From the NCBI RefSeq assembly GCF_025517535.1, contig NZ_JAOPKC010000015.1, forward strand, positions 1 through 64,000: a stretch of DNA of 64,000 nt. Direction: 5' to 3'. A program made the translations under genes and the position numbers. The DNA comes from Halapricum hydrolyticum (GTDB lineage: Archaea; Halobacteriota; Halobacteria; Halobacteriales; Haloarculaceae). The notes beneath the pieces are model-generated. The model did not search any database, had not been told where the DNA came from, and saw only the letters and a list, made by a program, of their open reading frames with translations. Below, piece after piece: positions 42,307 through 50,987 of this stretch. Position 1 is the first letter of the stretch. Every line of letters starts with the position of its first letter.

Positions 42307-43062
42307 TCACCGCAACGTCGCCGTCTCCGGCATGACCGCCCGTTCGAGGCGCTCGCTGACCCGTTCCGTGAGGGGTTCGAGGTTCTCGACGTCCTCGCGG
42401 TTGTACGAGACGAGCGTTTCTAGTGCAGATTCGTCGCCGCGCTCGTACTGGTACCACAGGTCGACAGCCTCTTTTCCGGTAATATCGGGGCGATCACGAC
42501 CGATGCCGATCTCCTGTTCGATCGTCTTCAGGCCGCCAGTGAGATCCAGGCGACGGCAGGGGTACATGAGATCGAGATGCGGCTTCTCCGAGAGCGAGAC
42601 GTCGAAGTGCGTCTCCAGGAAGGGGACGTCGAAGCGCTTGCCATTGAAGGTCACGAGCAGGTCGGCGTCGGCGAACAGGTCCTGCAGGGCGTCGTCGTGC
42701 AAGTCCCTACCCTGCACAAGCGTCGTCGTGTCGCCGTCGAGTCGGGCGCTGACGGTCGTCACCTTGTTGCGGTCAGCGTCCAGTCCCGTCGTCTCGATGT
42801 CGAAGAAACACGCGTTCTCCCGAAAGGTCTCGAACAGCCGCCACTGCTCGGCGCTGGGGAACTCCCGGGCGAAGAACTCGGCGTCGCCAGCACGGAGCCG
42901 GTCGCTCGCCCGATCGATGAACGACTCGATGCGTCGGCCGGTCGTCTCGCCGACCGCGTCCGGGTAGAAGTCGTTCCAGTGGGTGATCCCCTGTTCCCAG
43001 AGGCGTCGCTCGGTCGTCTCGCCGACGCCCTCGACCGGAATGAAGCTGTTCTCGACGCGCAC
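42307..43062 (-). CDS. RNase H-like (YprB/DnaQ-type) 3'-5' exonuclease
   Basis: 251 residues from a GTG at 43062, with a GATTTAC box about 27 bases upstream. The N-terminal part has a helix-hairpin-helix-like stretch (FIPVEGVGETTERRLWEQGI). The exonuclease core shows the Asp/Glu pair FFDIETTGLDADRNKVTTVS, LVTFNGKRFDVPFLETHF with an Asp, and the last motif VSYNREDVENLEPL. These fit the DEDDy class, with Tyr four residues before the last Asp. The substrate is not known. Confidence 0.85.
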   Translation of the reverse strand: MRVENSFIPVEGVGETTERRLWEQGITHWNDFYPDAVGETTGRRIESFIDRASDRLRAGDAEFFAREFPSAEQWRLFETFRENACFFDIETTGLDADRNKVTTVSARLDGDTTTLVQGRDLHDDALQDLFADADLLVTFNGKRFDVPFLETHFDVSLSEKPHLDLMYPCRRLDLTGGLKTIEQEIGIGRDRPDITGKEAVDLWYQYERGDESALETLVSYNREDVENLEPLTERVSERLERAVMPETATLR

Positions 43063-43150
43063 ACTTTCTCTGTGATTCGGGGGCACGTAAATCTCGCGTT
43101 TGGCGTGTTCGACGTGTCGTCCATCTGACCCACCCGACCCCGCCGATCGG

Positions 43151-43981
43151 TCACCACGAGGGCGACGGCTGAGAGTGACCGGCCAGATCCGAGGGGGCGA
43201 TATCCTCGATGACACGCAGCGAGGCGACCGTGAGCACGAACCCGACGGGAACGGCAACCACCAGGCCGAGCAGGATTCCGACGAAACCGCCGTTGACGAC
43301 AAGTCCCGAGACGAAAATCGAGAAGGCCGCGCTCACGAGCAGGTGAAACACCGACCATCGGACGTACTCGCTGCCGGCAATCGCCAGTCGGTAACTTCCC
43401 CAGAGAGCCTCGAACGTGTCGTCATCTGTCGTACAAACGAGAAACCACGCTCCCCAGAACAGGTACGTGACAGCCAGCACGACCGGGATGGTAACGAGGA
43501 CGAATGCCACAGAGAGCAGGACCAGCAGTGCATTGAGAGCGAAGACGCCGAACAGGAGCAGCGAGAGGGCGACGTATCGGCCCGTGAATCGGCGGACGTT
43601 CGCGATGACGTCGTAGGTGCCCTGCTGTCTGTACTGTGCGATGCTGCCGAGGTAGGCCGCGACGAACACCCCCCGTAGCACTGCGTACCCGATCATCCCG
43701 GCGAGCAGCACCCCGATCGCCGACGGCGGGAACATCGAACCGACGCCACGTACTGTCTCCACCGAAGCACTCTCGATCGATGGGAGACTGACGAACGTCC
43801 AGAGATCGGCGATCGGCGCGGGAAACGGAAACGTGATGCCGAAATACTGCCCTCGATGGGACACGACGGTCCGTATCGCGCTCTGGTTGAGCAACGACAG
43901 GAGGACCGGAAACGCGAGCAGCGCAGCGAGTTCATCCAGATGATCAACTCCTTCGGAGACGTACTCGCCGTATTCAACCAT
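43151..43981 (-). CDS. DUF4013-like haloarchaeal membrane protein
   Basis: 276 residues with about six hydrophobic helices. The N-terminus EYVSEGVDHLDELAALLAFP is followed by an outside loop, and the body resembles haloarchaeal DUF4013-type proteins (RRFTGRYVALSLLLFGVFAL, LAVTYLFWGAWFLVCTTDDD). No catalytic motif. Function unknown. Confidence 0.7.
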   Translation of the reverse strand: MVEYGEYVSEGVDHLDELAALLAFPVLLSLLNQSAIRTVVSHRGQYFGITFPFPAPIADLWTFVSLPSIESASVETVRGVGSMFPPSAIGVLLAGMIGYAVLRGVFVAAYLGSIAQYRQQGTYDVIANVRRFTGRYVALSLLLFGVFALNALLVLLSVAFVLVTIPVVLAVTYLFWGAWFLVCTTDDDTFEALWGSYRLAIAGSEYVRWSVFHLLVSAAFSIFVSGLVVNGGFVGILLGLVVAVPVGFVLTVASLRVIEDIAPSDLAGHSQPSPSW

Positions 43982-44709
43982 CGATACCCACCCCTGTGCG
44001 GACGCGTCTATCGGAGACTCCCCTGACTGCCATCATCAGTGATTCAAATACCGAGCTGATTAATCCACCGAAAGTATAGCTGAACGTATAGAGCACAGTC
44101 AGAAAGAGTCGCCCCGATATCAGGTCGCGAACGCGCGTCAACGATTGGTTATCTGCCGGCTGACGGCGTCACGCCCGATCAGTGCACCCGCCATCAGGAC
44201 AAGCAGGACGGGTCTGTCGACAGACACAGTCGTATCGCACTGAACGAGGGTGTCTGATCGCTGCAATCGCCCCGTTCAGTTGTTGAGTAGATCGATTGAT
44301 AAGACACTACATTGAGAGGACGTCTCTCGGCGTTACCGATCCCAGAAGATGGGAGACGTCAAAGTAATTTATATGCACCCATGATGATATTCACTTGCCC
44401 CCGTTTGGGGCAAGCTAAGAGTGCAACTGGTCGGGATCACATTACCGAACCCCCCCACCCCCCATTTGCCACCCCCCATTTTCACCTGATTGCGAGGCGG
44501 AGGTCCCGTCTTCAGGGAGTCGTTCGAGAGAGCGAAGCTCTCTCGTGATCGCGAAAATCAAAGATGTTCGGACGACAACGCAGCGACCAACGGGAGCGAG
44601 TAGCGCAGTAGCCGTGTGGATTGATAGTGATCATCGTGAGCCACGATGGACTGTTCGCCACACGGCGTGGCGAATATATCCCCCAGTGACAAGAGCCGCT
44701 ATAGAATCG
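43982..44709. other. Gene-free stretch with IS debris
   Basis: No open frame in these 728 bases looks like a gene. It contains the hairpin CTTGCCCC-CGTTT-GGGGCAAG (44394-44414), a C-rich tract with repeated CCCCCC and CCCCATTT (44447-44482), and CGAGAGAGC-GAA-GCTCTCTCG (44524-44544). That last hairpin closely resembles a hairpin in the tnpB right ends, including the preceding GTT and following TGATC/TCATC context. A 41-residue minus-strand frame with a hydrophobic end (about 44139-44261) has no good start codon. I read the region as eroded IS sequence. Confidence 0.6.
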
Positions 44710-45120
44710 TGAACCGCCTCGGGGTCAAGTGGTTCGAGAGACGAAGTCTCTCGTCATCACGGAAGACTGCGTCTTCCGTACGACCCCGAGGCTTCCCGTT
44801 TCAACGACGCGACTTACAGGAACCGACGAAGACCGACCTCCGTCAGTCCCCATAGCGGTCGCAGTCTCCACGGGCGTGACTTCGGCGTGTCCCTTACCTA
44901 GTTGTTGAAGACCGCGAGAAAGAACGTTGTACGACGCATTCGCGTCCCTGTCCGCCTCGAACCCACAACTCGGGCAACTGTGTTCCCGCACCCACAACGG
45001 CTTCTCTGTCTCGACACCACACTCGGCACACTCTTTGGTCGTCCCCCCAGGGTCTACTTGGACGACGTGTGTGCCGTACAGGTTGCCCTTGTACTCCAAC
45101 ATCTCGGTAAATCGACCAAC
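44710..45120 (-). mobile_element. tnpB: 3' remnant of a tnpB element (truncated tnpB plus right end)
   Basis: The minus strand encodes about 130 C-terminal TnpB residues: LEYKGNLYGTHVVQVD, CAECG...CPSCG, the last RuvC Asp in DRDANASYNVLS, and the tail SSVMTRDFVSRTT. The first two thirds of the gene, including two catalytic residues, are gone. The right end matches that of the arsC element almost base for base, ending GGTTCAC at 44710. It starts abruptly near 45120, 15 bases from the thermosome stop. Not functional. Confidence 0.88.
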
Positions 45121-45139
45121 AGCGACCGTTTCGATTTAC
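45107..45139. repeat. Inverted repeat at the 3' end of the thermosome gene
   Basis: GTAAATCGA (45107-45115) and TCGATTTAC (45131-45139) are perfect 9-base arms with a 15-base loop, spanning the thermosome stop codon (45136-45138). They mark the boundary with the tnpB remnant. They could form a transcript-end hairpin or reflect the deletion that truncated the element. Confidence 0.6.
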
Positions 45140-46710
45140 GAGGAGGCGATGACGTCGTCGATACGGACGATCATCGTGGCCGCTTCGGTCGCGCTGTGGA
45201 CAGCTTCGTGTTTGACTGCAGCGGGGTCGAGGACGCCGTATTCGAGCGGGTCCGTGACGGTCCCGGTCTGGCCCTCGGAGATGATTCCCGCAAGGTCACC
45301 GCCGTCGTAGGCCGCGCGGAGATCGACCAGCGCGTCGATGGGGTCCATGCCAGTGTTCTCCGCGAGCGTACGCGGCAGGACGTCCACGGCGTCGGCGAAG
45401 GCCTCGACGGCCAGCTGCTTGCGCCCTTCGATCGATGCGGCGTGATCGCGGAGGTGCGCCGCGATGGCGATCTCGGTCGCGCCCGCACCAGGGACGACGC
45501 CACCCTTGTCGAGCGCAGCAGTCACGACGTCCAGCGCGTCCATCAGGGACCGCTCGACCTCGTCGAGGACGTGCTCAGTGCTGCCGCGGGCGAAGACCGT
45601 CACGGTCTCGGCCTCCGGGCCCTCGATGAACGCGAGTTCGTCCTCACCGTAGATCCGGACGCTGACCGAGGCCGTGCCCAGATCGTCGTCTTCGAGCGCG
45701 TTGACGCCGCTGACGCGGGTCGCGCCACTGGCCGACCGGATCGAGGCCAGGTCGTCGCTGGAGAGGTCCTCGAACGCGAGGATCCCCTCTTTGGCGAGAT
45801 ACGCCTGGACGCGGTCGTCGATGTCGTCGGTCGTGAAGACGATCTCGGCACCGAGATCGGCCAGGGCCTCTGCGTAGCCGCGCAGTTCCTTCTCTTCGGC
45901 GTCGAGCGCGGCATTGAGCTGGTCGACGTTGGTGACGTTGTACTCGGCGTCGACGTTGCTCTCCTGCAGTTCGATCGCCCCGTCGATGATCGCGACTGCG
46001 CCGTCTTCGACGGTGCGAGGCATGTTCTCGTGAGCCGGCTCCTCGTCGACGATGACGCCCTCGATGAGCTCCGTCGCGGAGGAGGCGGCACCGATCTGGG
46101 TCTGCAGCGCGATGGCGTCGCGGTCGACGCCGTCCTCGCCCTGGACGGCACGGACCGCGTCGACGACGACCTCGGCCAGCACGTCACCGGCGATGTCGCC
46201 GGTTCCCTTGCCGGTCATGCTGGATTTCGCGACCTGCAGGAGCTGGTCGTCGTCGAGATCTGTCGCGATGACCTGCTCGTCGATGGCCTCCTGGGCGAGC
46301 TGGGACGCCTCGTGATAGCCCTCGACGATCGTCGTCGGGTGGACGTCGTCGTCGAGCAGGCTCTCGGCCTTCGAGAGAAGTTCGCCCGCGAGTACCGACG
46401 CCGTGGTCGTGCCGTCGCCGACGTCTTCTTCCTGACTCTCGGCGACCTCGACGATCATCTGGGCCGCCGGGTGCTCGATGTCCATCTCGCCCAGGATGGT
46501 CGCGCCGTCGTTGGTGATGACGACGTCGCCGTCGTCGGAGACGAGCATCTTGTCCATGCCGCGCGGACCGAGTGTGGTCCGGACGGCTTCGCTGACGGCC
46601 TTTCCGGCCGAGATATTCGAACTCTGTGCGTCTTTCCCCTGTGTCCGCTCGGTGTCTTCCTCCAGGATGAAAAGGGGCTGTCCGCCCATGCGTCGCTGGC
46701 CACTAGACAT
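45136..46710 (-). CDS. Thermosome (group II chaperonin) subunit
   Basis: 524 residues. Equatorial ATP site: VRTTLGPRGMDKMLVSDDGD and EEDVGDGTTTASVLAGELL. Later GGVVPGAGATEIAIAAHLRD and the intermediate-domain Asp in YGVLDPAAVKHEAV. It ends IVRIDDVIASS and lacks the Gly-Gly-Met-rich tail of most haloarchaeal thermosome subunits. The length resembles the tail-less Cct3 type, but the stop sits 15 bases from an IS remnant, so truncation by the element is a second explanation. It forms ATP-driven double-ring folding chambers. Confidence 0.93.
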   Translation of the reverse strand: MSSGQRRMGGQPLFILEEDTERTQGKDAQSSNISAGKAVSEAVRTTLGPRGMDKMLVSDDGDVVITNDGATILGEMDIEHPAAQMIVEVAESQEEDVGDGTTTASVLAGELLSKAESLLDDDVHPTTIVEGYHEASQLAQEAIDEQVIATDLDDDQLLQVAKSSMTGKGTGDIAGDVLAEVVVDAVRAVQGEDGVDRDAIALQTQIGAASSATELIEGVIVDEEPAHENMPRTVEDGAVAIIDGAIELQESNVDAEYNVTNVDQLNAALDAEEKELRGYAEALADLGAEIVFTTDDIDDRVQAYLAKEGILAFEDLSSDDLASIRSASGATRVSGVNALEDDDLGTASVSVRIYGEDELAFIEGPEAETVTVFARGSTEHVLDEVERSLMDALDVVTAALDKGGVVPGAGATEIAIAAHLRDHAASIEGRKQLAVEAFADAVDVLPRTLAENTGMDPIDALVDLRAAYDGGDLAGIISEGQTGTVTDPLEYGVLDPAAVKHEAVHSATEAATMIVRIDDVIASS

Positions 46711-46744
46711 GATTGTGATCCTCGGTTTATTGGTCGTTAGCGGT

Positions 46745-46754
46745 TCTATATAAA
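46745..46754 (-). promoter_or_regulatory. TATA box of the thermosome gene
   Basis: Minus-strand TTTATATAGA-like box about 40 bases before the ATG at 46710, predicting a leader of roughly 12 bases. Haloarchaeal chaperonin genes are heat-inducible; no specific heat-shock site is evident. Confidence 0.55.
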
Positions 46755-46873
46755 TCTATCGAGTCAGTGGAAGCGAACGTGACGGAGGAGCCGGCCAGCG
46801 GGGACTGGCGCGGGAGCGGGACCGCCGAAGCGGCCGAGGGTATTATTAGTATTTGCCTCCGAACACAGAAGAG

Positions 46874-47692
46874 ATGCTCGAGCTGGAGCACGAGTTCCGG
46901 GTCGTGGACGTCAACGCTCGTCTGGAGCCGGACGTCGAGCGCCGGCCACGAGAGGGGATCGGCGGACCCGAGCGGCTCGAACGGGAGATGCACCAGGCGG
47001 GAATCGTGCGGTCGGTCGTCTACCCGCCGGGACGAGACAGGGACTATCTCAAGGCGAACAACGCTGTCGCCCGGATGAGCGTCGGCCGGCCGCTCGTGCC
47101 GCTGGCTCGGATCACCGGCGCGCTCGATCCCGGGACCGGTCCCGGATCGAAGCTGAAGAACCTCACGGCGTCCCGGAGCGAGGACCACGCCGATCCCGAA
47201 GACATCGAGCAATACGCCTACGACGACCGTTTCGCAGGGTTCGTCGTCCACCCGGCCCGCGACGGGTTGCCCGACGACGAGGTACTTGCGACGCTCGCGG
47301 ACGTCGAGTTGCCGGTACTCGTCCACGCCGGCGAGGGGTTCCCGCCGGATGCACTCGCCAAAACGCTGCTCGCCGAGGACATCACGACGATCGTCGCGAG
47401 TTTCGGCGGCTATCCGCTCGACCGGGCGATGATGGAGCAGACGATCGATCTGCTCGAAGACTGGGACCAGTGCTATCTCGATACCAGCTTCGTCCGCTTT
47501 CGCGAGCCCCTCGAGCGGGCGTTGATGGAACACCCGGATCGGGTACTGTTCGGCAGTGGCGCACCCGGTGCCCACCCGAACGTCGCGATCATGGAGATCC
47601 TGACGCTCGACGTCCCTCAGGACGCGATGCGGAAGGCCTTCTCGAACAACGCCGGCCGGGTCCTCGAAGAACTCGCGCCGCGATCGTTCTAG
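46874..47692 (+). CDS. Amidohydrolase-2-like TIM-barrel protein
   Basis: 272 residues from ATG 46874 (MLELEHEFRVVDVNARLEPD). The typical first metal motif (D-x-H-x-H) is replaced by VVDVNARL, while LPVLVHAGEGFPPDALAKTL and DRVLFGSGAPGAHPNVAIME keep the barrel layout. The lack of the His pair suggests altered or lost metal binding. A TATTATT box is about 28 bases upstream. Substrate unknown. Confidence 0.75.
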   Translation: MLELEHEFRVVDVNARLEPDVERRPREGIGGPERLEREMHQAGIVRSVVYPPGRDRDYLKANNAVARMSVGRPLVPLARITGALDPGTGPGSKLKNLTASRSEDHADPEDIEQYAYDDRFAGFVVHPARDGLPDDEVLATLADVELPVLVHAGEGFPPDALAKTLLAEDITTIVASFGGYPLDRAMMEQTIDLLEDWDQCYLDTSFVRFREPLERALMEHPDRVLFGSGAPGAHPNVAIMEILTLDVPQDAMRKAFSNNAGRVLEELAPRSF

Positions 47693-47697
47693 CGACG

Positions 47698-47733
47698 ATC
47701 GGTTTCGCGGAAGCTATCGGTTTCGCGGAAGCT
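47698..47733 (+). repeat. 18-bp perfect tandem duplication before moaB
   Basis: ATCGGTTTCGCGGAAGCT occurs twice in direct succession (47698-47715, 47716-47733), ending 27 bases before the moaB ATG, so it covers the promoter region. Recent slippage or a doubled regulator site are both possible. Confidence 0.85.
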
Positions 47734-47760
47734 TTTCTCTCGCGCGCTCGAAGCGCCGGT

Positions 47761-48396
47761 ATGACCGACAGCGACGAATCCGTCTCCGAAGACGAGCGAA
47801 CGGATCCCGCTCCCGAGGGCGACACACACGCAAGCGACCACGATCACGACGAGCACGACCACCACGAGCACGACCAACACGAACACGAAGGACACGAGCA
47901 CAGCCACCACGAGCACGACCTCGAAACGCTCGGGATCGCGATCCTGACGGTCTCCTCGACACGGACGCGAGAGGAAGATACAGCCGGGGATACGATCGTC
48001 GCCATCCTCGAAGGAGAGGGCCACGAGATCGTCACCCGGGACGTGGTGCAGGACGCCTACGACAGCGTCCAGGGAACCGTCGACAGGTTCGTCAACCGAT
48101 CGGACGTCGACGCCGTGGTGACGACCGGCGGCACGGGCGTCACGCCGGACGACGTCACCGTCGAGGCGGTCGAACCGCTCTTCGAGAAAGAACTCCCCGG
48201 CTTCGGCGAACTGTTCCGGCGACTGTCCTACGAGGAAGTCGGAACGCGAGCGATCGCAACGCGTGCGACCGCGGGGATCGCTGACGGCGTCCCCGTGTTC
48301 TGTCTGCCCGGGAGCGAGAGTGCGGTCCGTCTTGGGGCCGAAGATATCATCGCCGAGGTCGTCGGCCACCTCGCAGGGCTGGCTCGCCAGACGTGA
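47761..48396 (+). CDS. moaB: MoaB/MogA-like molybdopterin protein with a His-rich leader
   Basis: 211 residues. Residues about 23-54 are a His/Asp/Glu repeat tract (HASDHDHDEHDHHEHDQHEH and on) with more than ten histidines. The MoaB/MogA domain follows: LGIAILTVSSTRTREEDTAG, DAVVTTGGTGVTPDDVTVEA, and the late GVPVFCLPGSESAVRLG. The family adenylylates molybdopterin for molybdenum insertion. The His tract could bind Ni, Zn or Co, or buffer metal; it is unusual for the family. Confidence 0.88.
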   Translation: MTDSDESVSEDERTDPAPEGDTHASDHDHDEHDHHEHDQHEHEGHEHSHHEHDLETLGIAILTVSSTRTREEDTAGDTIVAILEGEGHEIVTRDVVQDAYDSVQGTVDRFVNRSDVDAVVTTGGTGVTPDDVTVEAVEPLFEKELPGFGELFRRLSYEEVGTRAIATRATAGIADGVPVFCLPGSESAVRLGAEDIIAEVVGHLAGLARQT

Positions 48397-48420
48397 TCGG
48401 TGCTTCTCTCCGCCGTATGC

Positions 48421-48436
48421 ATCGTTTTAAAACGAT
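48421..48436. promoter_or_regulatory. 16-bp perfect palindrome upstream of the methyltransferase gene
   Basis: ATCGTTTTAAAACGAT is fully self-complementary and overlaps or abuts an A/T-rich box (ATTTAAG) about 50 bases before the ATG at 48489. It could be a dimeric regulator site. Confidence 0.45.
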
Positions 48437-48488
48437 TTAAGACCCTTCGGCGTGTTGAAACCCTGACGTATCCACCTGTTCTCAAACC

Positions 48489-49199
48489 ATGATCGAAATA
48501 CTCCCGGATCACAGCGATCGATTCGTGCGGCTCGTGGGGCCGGAAACCGACGAGGTCGTCGAGGCGATGGACGAGTTCGGTACGGAGAACCCGCCAGACT
48601 GGGTCGAGAGGTTCCCCGAGGCAGACGAGTTCCCGACCGTCGGCCCGGCCGTCGGCGGGTGGCTCCAGATGCTCACCGAACTCACCGGCGCGAAGCGCGT
48701 CTTCGAATTCGGCTCCGGATTCGGATACTCCGCGTACTGGTTCGCCAGAGGGCTCCCGTCCGATGGCGAGATTGTCCTCACGGAAGTCGACGAAGACGAA
48801 CTGGAGATGGCCCGCGAGTTCCTCAGCCGCGGCGGCGTCGACGAGGTCGCACGTTACGAACTCGGCGACGCCTTCGAGACGTTCGAGCGGTACGACGGCC
48901 CGTTCGACATCGTCTTGCTCGATCACGAGAACGACCGGTACCGCGAGGCCTTCGAGGTCGTCCGCGGGAAGCTCGCCGACGGCGGCGTCGTGGTCGCGGA
49001 AAACGTCATGCAGGCACCGAGTCTCGAATTCGACCAGCTGCTGCGCGGGCTCTCGGACGGGGACTGCCCGGCCAGCGCCAACGAACACACGGTCGGGATC
49101 TTCGAGTATCTCGATGCGGTTCGGGAGGATCCTGCCTTCGAGACGACAGCACTGCCCCTCGGCGGCGGGATCACAGTGAGTCAGAAGACGTGCGAGTGA
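48489..49199 (+). CDS. SAM-dependent O-methyltransferase (class I, COMT-like)
   Basis: 236 residues. SAM motif I is RVFEFGSGFGYSAYWFARGL; the acidic loop is IVLTEVDEDELEMAREFLSR, and FDIVLLDHENDRYREAFEVV is the metal-site-like motif. VVVAENVMQ follows, consistent with the catechol-O-methyltransferase-like group. Substrate unknown. Confidence 0.85.
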   Translation: MIEILPDHSDRFVRLVGPETDEVVEAMDEFGTENPPDWVERFPEADEFPTVGPAVGGWLQMLTELTGAKRVFEFGSGFGYSAYWFARGLPSDGEIVLTEVDEDELEMAREFLSRGGVDEVARYELGDAFETFERYDGPFDIVLLDHENDRYREAFEVVRGKLADGGVVVAENVMQAPSLEFDQLLRGLSDGDCPASANEHTVGIFEYLDAVREDPAFETTALPLGGGITVSQKTCE

Positions 49200-49337
49200 C
49201 GTATCGTGGTGGCAAACGAGACGGTCGACGCTGGCTCGGTTGTATACGTCCGCCGGAACTCTCGGAATTACGTCGACCTCGCCGGATGTGCTTCGACCGT
49301 CGCCGGGATTTTGACCCTCGAAGTCGTACGTCGGCGC

Positions 49338-50156
49338 ATGGAATACGAGACAGCGCAGGGCGTCGAGGTGCCGGCGCTCGGCCTGGGGACGTGGCAGCTC
49401 ACCGGCCAGGACTGTCGCAACGCCGTCGAGACGGCCCTGCAGGTCGGCTACCGTCACATCGACACCGCCCAGGCCTACGGCAACGAGGCGGAAGTCGGCG
49501 AAGGGATCGCCGCCGCCGACGTCGATCGCGAGGAGGTCTTCCTGACGACGAAACTCGACGCCCGTAACCGGACCTACCAGCGAGTGGTCGATTCGACCCG
49601 CGAGAGCCTCGACAAGCTGGGAACCGATTACGTCGATCTCCTGTTGATCCACCAGCCGAACTACCTCACGCGGGCCAGCCACGAGGAGAGTCTCCGGGCG
49701 ATGGCCGATCTCGTCGACGAAGGGCTGGTCCGACACGTCGGGGTGAGCAACTTCAGCGTCGAGAAACTCAAGCGTGCCCGGGAAGTGAGCGACGTGCCGA
49801 TCCTCACCGATCAGGTGCAGTATCACCCCTACTGGGACCAGGCGAAGCTGCTGGATTACTGTCGCGTCCACGACGTGCTGCTGACGGCCTACAGCCCGCT
49901 CGCCAGAGGGAGCGTGCTCGACGATCCGATCCTCGAACGGATCGGAACGCGATACGACAAGTCTCCGGCGCAGGTCGCGCTGCGGTGGTTGCTCCAGCAG
50001 GACGGCGTCGTCACGATCCCGAAGGCAACGAGTCGCGAGCACATCGAGGCGAATTTCGACGTGTTCGACTTCGAGTTGACCGACGCCGAGATGCGCGAGA
50101 TCCGCCAGCCATCGAAACTCCGGACGGCCGCGGCGTACCTGCGGTCGATGGTGTGA
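49338..50156 (+). CDS. Aldo/keto reductase
   Basis: 272 residues from ATG 49338. Catalytic tetrad visible: Asp and Tyr in HIDTAQAYGNEAEVGEGI, Lys in VFLTTKLD, His in DLLLIHQPNY. NADPH-binding C-terminal part: YSPLARGSVLDD and VTIPKATSREHIEANFDVF. It matches the 2,5-diketo-gluconate-reductase-like subfamily by motif. It reduces carbonyls; the natural substrate is unknown. Confidence 0.9.
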   Translation: MEYETAQGVEVPALGLGTWQLTGQDCRNAVETALQVGYRHIDTAQAYGNEAEVGEGIAAADVDREEVFLTTKLDARNRTYQRVVDSTRESLDKLGTDYVDLLLIHQPNYLTRASHEESLRAMADLVDEGLVRHVGVSNFSVEKLKRAREVSDVPILTDQVQYHPYWDQAKLLDYCRVHDVLLTAYSPLARGSVLDDPILERIGTRYDKSPAQVALRWLLQQDGVVTIPKATSREHIEANFDVFDFELTDAEMREIRQPSKLRTAAAYLRSMV

Positions 50157-50187
50157 CTTTTCGGCGCTGGCACGAGTACCCCTGCGT

Positions 50188-50853
50188 ATGGTGACGGAAC
50201 TCATCGAGGGTGTCTGGTGGTTCGAACTCCGCGGTGTGAACGCCTACCTCGTCGAAGACGGGGACAGCCTGACGCTCGTAGACGCGGGAACGCCGCTGTC
50301 TCGTCGCGCGTTCGTGCGCAAGCTCGGAGGGCTCGGGCACAGCTTCTTCGACATCGATCGAGTACTGATCACGCACTACGACGTCGATCACGTCGGCGCG
50401 TTGAACCGGGTAAACGCGCCCGTCTACGCCGGGGCGACCGACGCCCCGCTGGTCGCGGGCGACCGGCTTCCGAGCCCGAGCACTCGAAAGGGATTGAGTC
50501 AGCGGCTCGCGACGCCGTTCTGCCCCGCGGCGTCGGGACCGGTCCGATCTATCGGCGACGGCGATACAGTCGGCTCGTTTACGGCCTATCACACGCCGGG
50601 TCACACGCCGGGACACGTCAGTTACGTCAGCGAGAGCCTGTCGGTCGCGTTCGTTGGAGACCTGGTCCGGGAGTCTGACGGTCAACTTGAACCCTCGCCC
50701 TGGCTGTTGAGCCACGATACGGAGCAGGTTCGGGCGAGCATCGAACGACTGGCCGAGGAACTCCCGGCGGTCGACGTGCTTGCGATGGGACACGGCGTCC
50801 CGTTCAAGCAAAACGGCCACGAGCGGTTGCGAGAGCTGGCCGACCGGTTGTGA
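50188..50853 (+). CDS. Metallo-beta-lactamase-fold hydrolase
   Basis: 221 residues. Metal-binding motif THYDVDHVGAL (HxDxDH), AYHTPGHTPGHVSYV with the next His, FVGDLVRESDG with the bridging Asp and MGHGVPFKQNG with the last His. The first His of the usual HxHxDH is replaced by Tyr-Asp, so only one strong zinc site may be retained. Glyoxalase-II-like; substrate unknown. Confidence 0.85.
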   Translation: MVTELIEGVWWFELRGVNAYLVEDGDSLTLVDAGTPLSRRAFVRKLGGLGHSFFDIDRVLITHYDVDHVGALNRVNAPVYAGATDAPLVAGDRLPSPSTRKGLSQRLATPFCPAASGPVRSIGDGDTVGSFTAYHTPGHTPGHVSYVSESLSVAFVGDLVRESDGQLEPSPWLLSHDTEQVRASIERLAEELPAVDVLAMGHGVPFKQNGHERLRELADRL

Positions 50854-50987
50854 GAAGCGTCGCTCCCCGACCGGGCGCCGGTGGAGCGAAACGTCCCGGA
50901 GAACGCGCCGCGAGCTGCCCGCAGACAGTTCGGACGAGAGGCGGCCAGCAGTGTTGCTTTCGCTCGAGAATGGGTTTCGCTGGCGAT

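Noticed and set aside
44139..44261. A 41-residue minus-strand frame ending in a hydrophobic stretch and GRDAVSRQITNR
   Set aside because: No good start codon or promoter and bounded by IS debris; at most a gene relic.
44902..46740. A 612-codon plus-strand frame opposite the thermosome gene
   Set aside because: Val/Asp/Arg-rich mirror of the chaperonin codons with no motif of its own.
48228..50204. A 658-codon minus-strand frame across the MoaB tail, methyltransferase and aldo/keto reductase genes
   Set aside because: It spans three well-supported plus-strand genes and shows no recognisable family, so it is a shadow.
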